Source: Xanthomonas cissicola
GTDB taxonomy: Bacteria; Pseudomonadota; Gammaproteobacteria; Xanthomonadales; Xanthomonadaceae
Direction: 5' to 3'
Assembly (NCBI RefSeq): GCF_008801575.1
Contig: NZ_VZPL01000038.1
Span: 1-43,614 of the forward strand
DNA length: 43,614 nucleotides
The notes under the pieces were generated by a model. The model had not been told where the DNA came from and searched no databases. It worked only from the letters and a program-made list of their open reading frames with translations. A program made the translations under genes and the position numbers. Below, one piece after another: positions 43,522-43,614 of the stretch (position 1 is the first letter of the stretch; each line of letters starts with the position of its first letter).

Positions 43522-43614
43522 GGGCGGCTCGCTACACGGAAAGACGCTACGGCGGATGGAGGTGCAGCGGCGGCAACGTCCTCTTCACGAGGGGTTGACG
43601 AGGATGAAAAGCCT

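Larger units (their letters stand above)
43230..43614. other. Leader region of a ribosomal RNA operon (no rRNA gene reached)
   Basis: These 385 bases hold the tyrS 3' hairpin, a low-GC stretch (about 43350-43400) with the inverted repeat GTGAA-N6-TTCAC at 43366-43381, and the strong promoter at 43494-43521. The 16S sequence itself does not begin before the window ends. That an rRNA operon follows is inferred from promoter type and from the tyrS-rrn order known in Xanthomonas genomes. Confidence 0.6.

Noticed and set aside
43522..43614. Start of 16S rRNA within the window
   Set aside because: The bases after the promoter do not contain the conserved 16S 5' sequence; only leader sequence is present before the window ends.

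Overview
The window is almost certainly chromosomal DNA of a Xanthomonas species (Gammaproteobacteria, Lysobacterales). It has uniformly high GC, short intergenic gaps and xanthomonad-type gene neighbourhoods: speE/speA divergent, argS with an FtsN-like SPOR gene, radC divergent from coaBC-dut-algC, and tyrS just ahead of an rRNA-type promoter. Two sites match the direct-repeat operator described for the Xanthomonas N-acetylglucosamine repressor NagQ, and the tail of an IS5-family element lies at the left edge. Species cannot be fixed from the sequence alone.

Layout, left to right. (1) 1-3343: IS5-type transposase tail, cytosolic lipocalin, a GGCACC tandem repeat, comM, ubiK and a P-II gene with no ammonium transporter beside it. 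(2) 3344-8825: an exported GH84 beta-N-acetylglucosaminidase preceded by two NagQ-like boxes, a small RIO/LPS-type kinase, an outer-membrane beta-barrel protein and a PH+SHOCT protein. (3) 9205-12181: divergent speE and speA, separated by a multi-hairpin intergenic repeat. (4) 12182-19656: a long leader and a compact biosynthetic island. It consists of a single-module NRPS (C-A-T-TE, A domain with a textbook glycine code) translationally overlapped by a GT1 glycosyltransferase and followed by a membrane acyltransferase, closed by a bidirectional terminator. This is the most unusual system in the window. (5) 19811-24661: SDR oxidoreductase, secreted hypothetical, SPOR protein, argS, radC. (6) 24758-28855: coaBC, dut and a membrane-anchored phosphomannomutase/phosphoglucomutase. 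(7) 28935-32302: a RAYT-like gene that has lost its catalytic residues, then LAB_N protein, GT2 glycosyltransferase and UDP-glucuronate 4-epimerase, a set that fits lipid-linked galacturonate formation. (8) 32507-36969: HhH 'pathogenicity locus' protein, parB-parA, DUF4124-type protein, pyrE, and divergent xth. (9) 37292-43614: ampG, a small ribbon-helix-helix-like protein, anmK, an M23 peptidase, tyrS (TTG start), and a strong rrn-type promoter at the right edge.

Several genes connect functionally. AmpG, AnmK, the M23 peptidase and the SPOR protein all act on peptidoglycan. The GH84 enzyme links to amino-sugar uptake through its NagQ-type operators. SpeA and SpeE are the first and last steps of arginine-derived spermidine synthesis. 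The epimerase/GT2/LAB_N trio and the AlgC-like mutase supply sugar precursors to envelope polysaccharides. All family assignments were made by reading the translations by eye; no database search was run.
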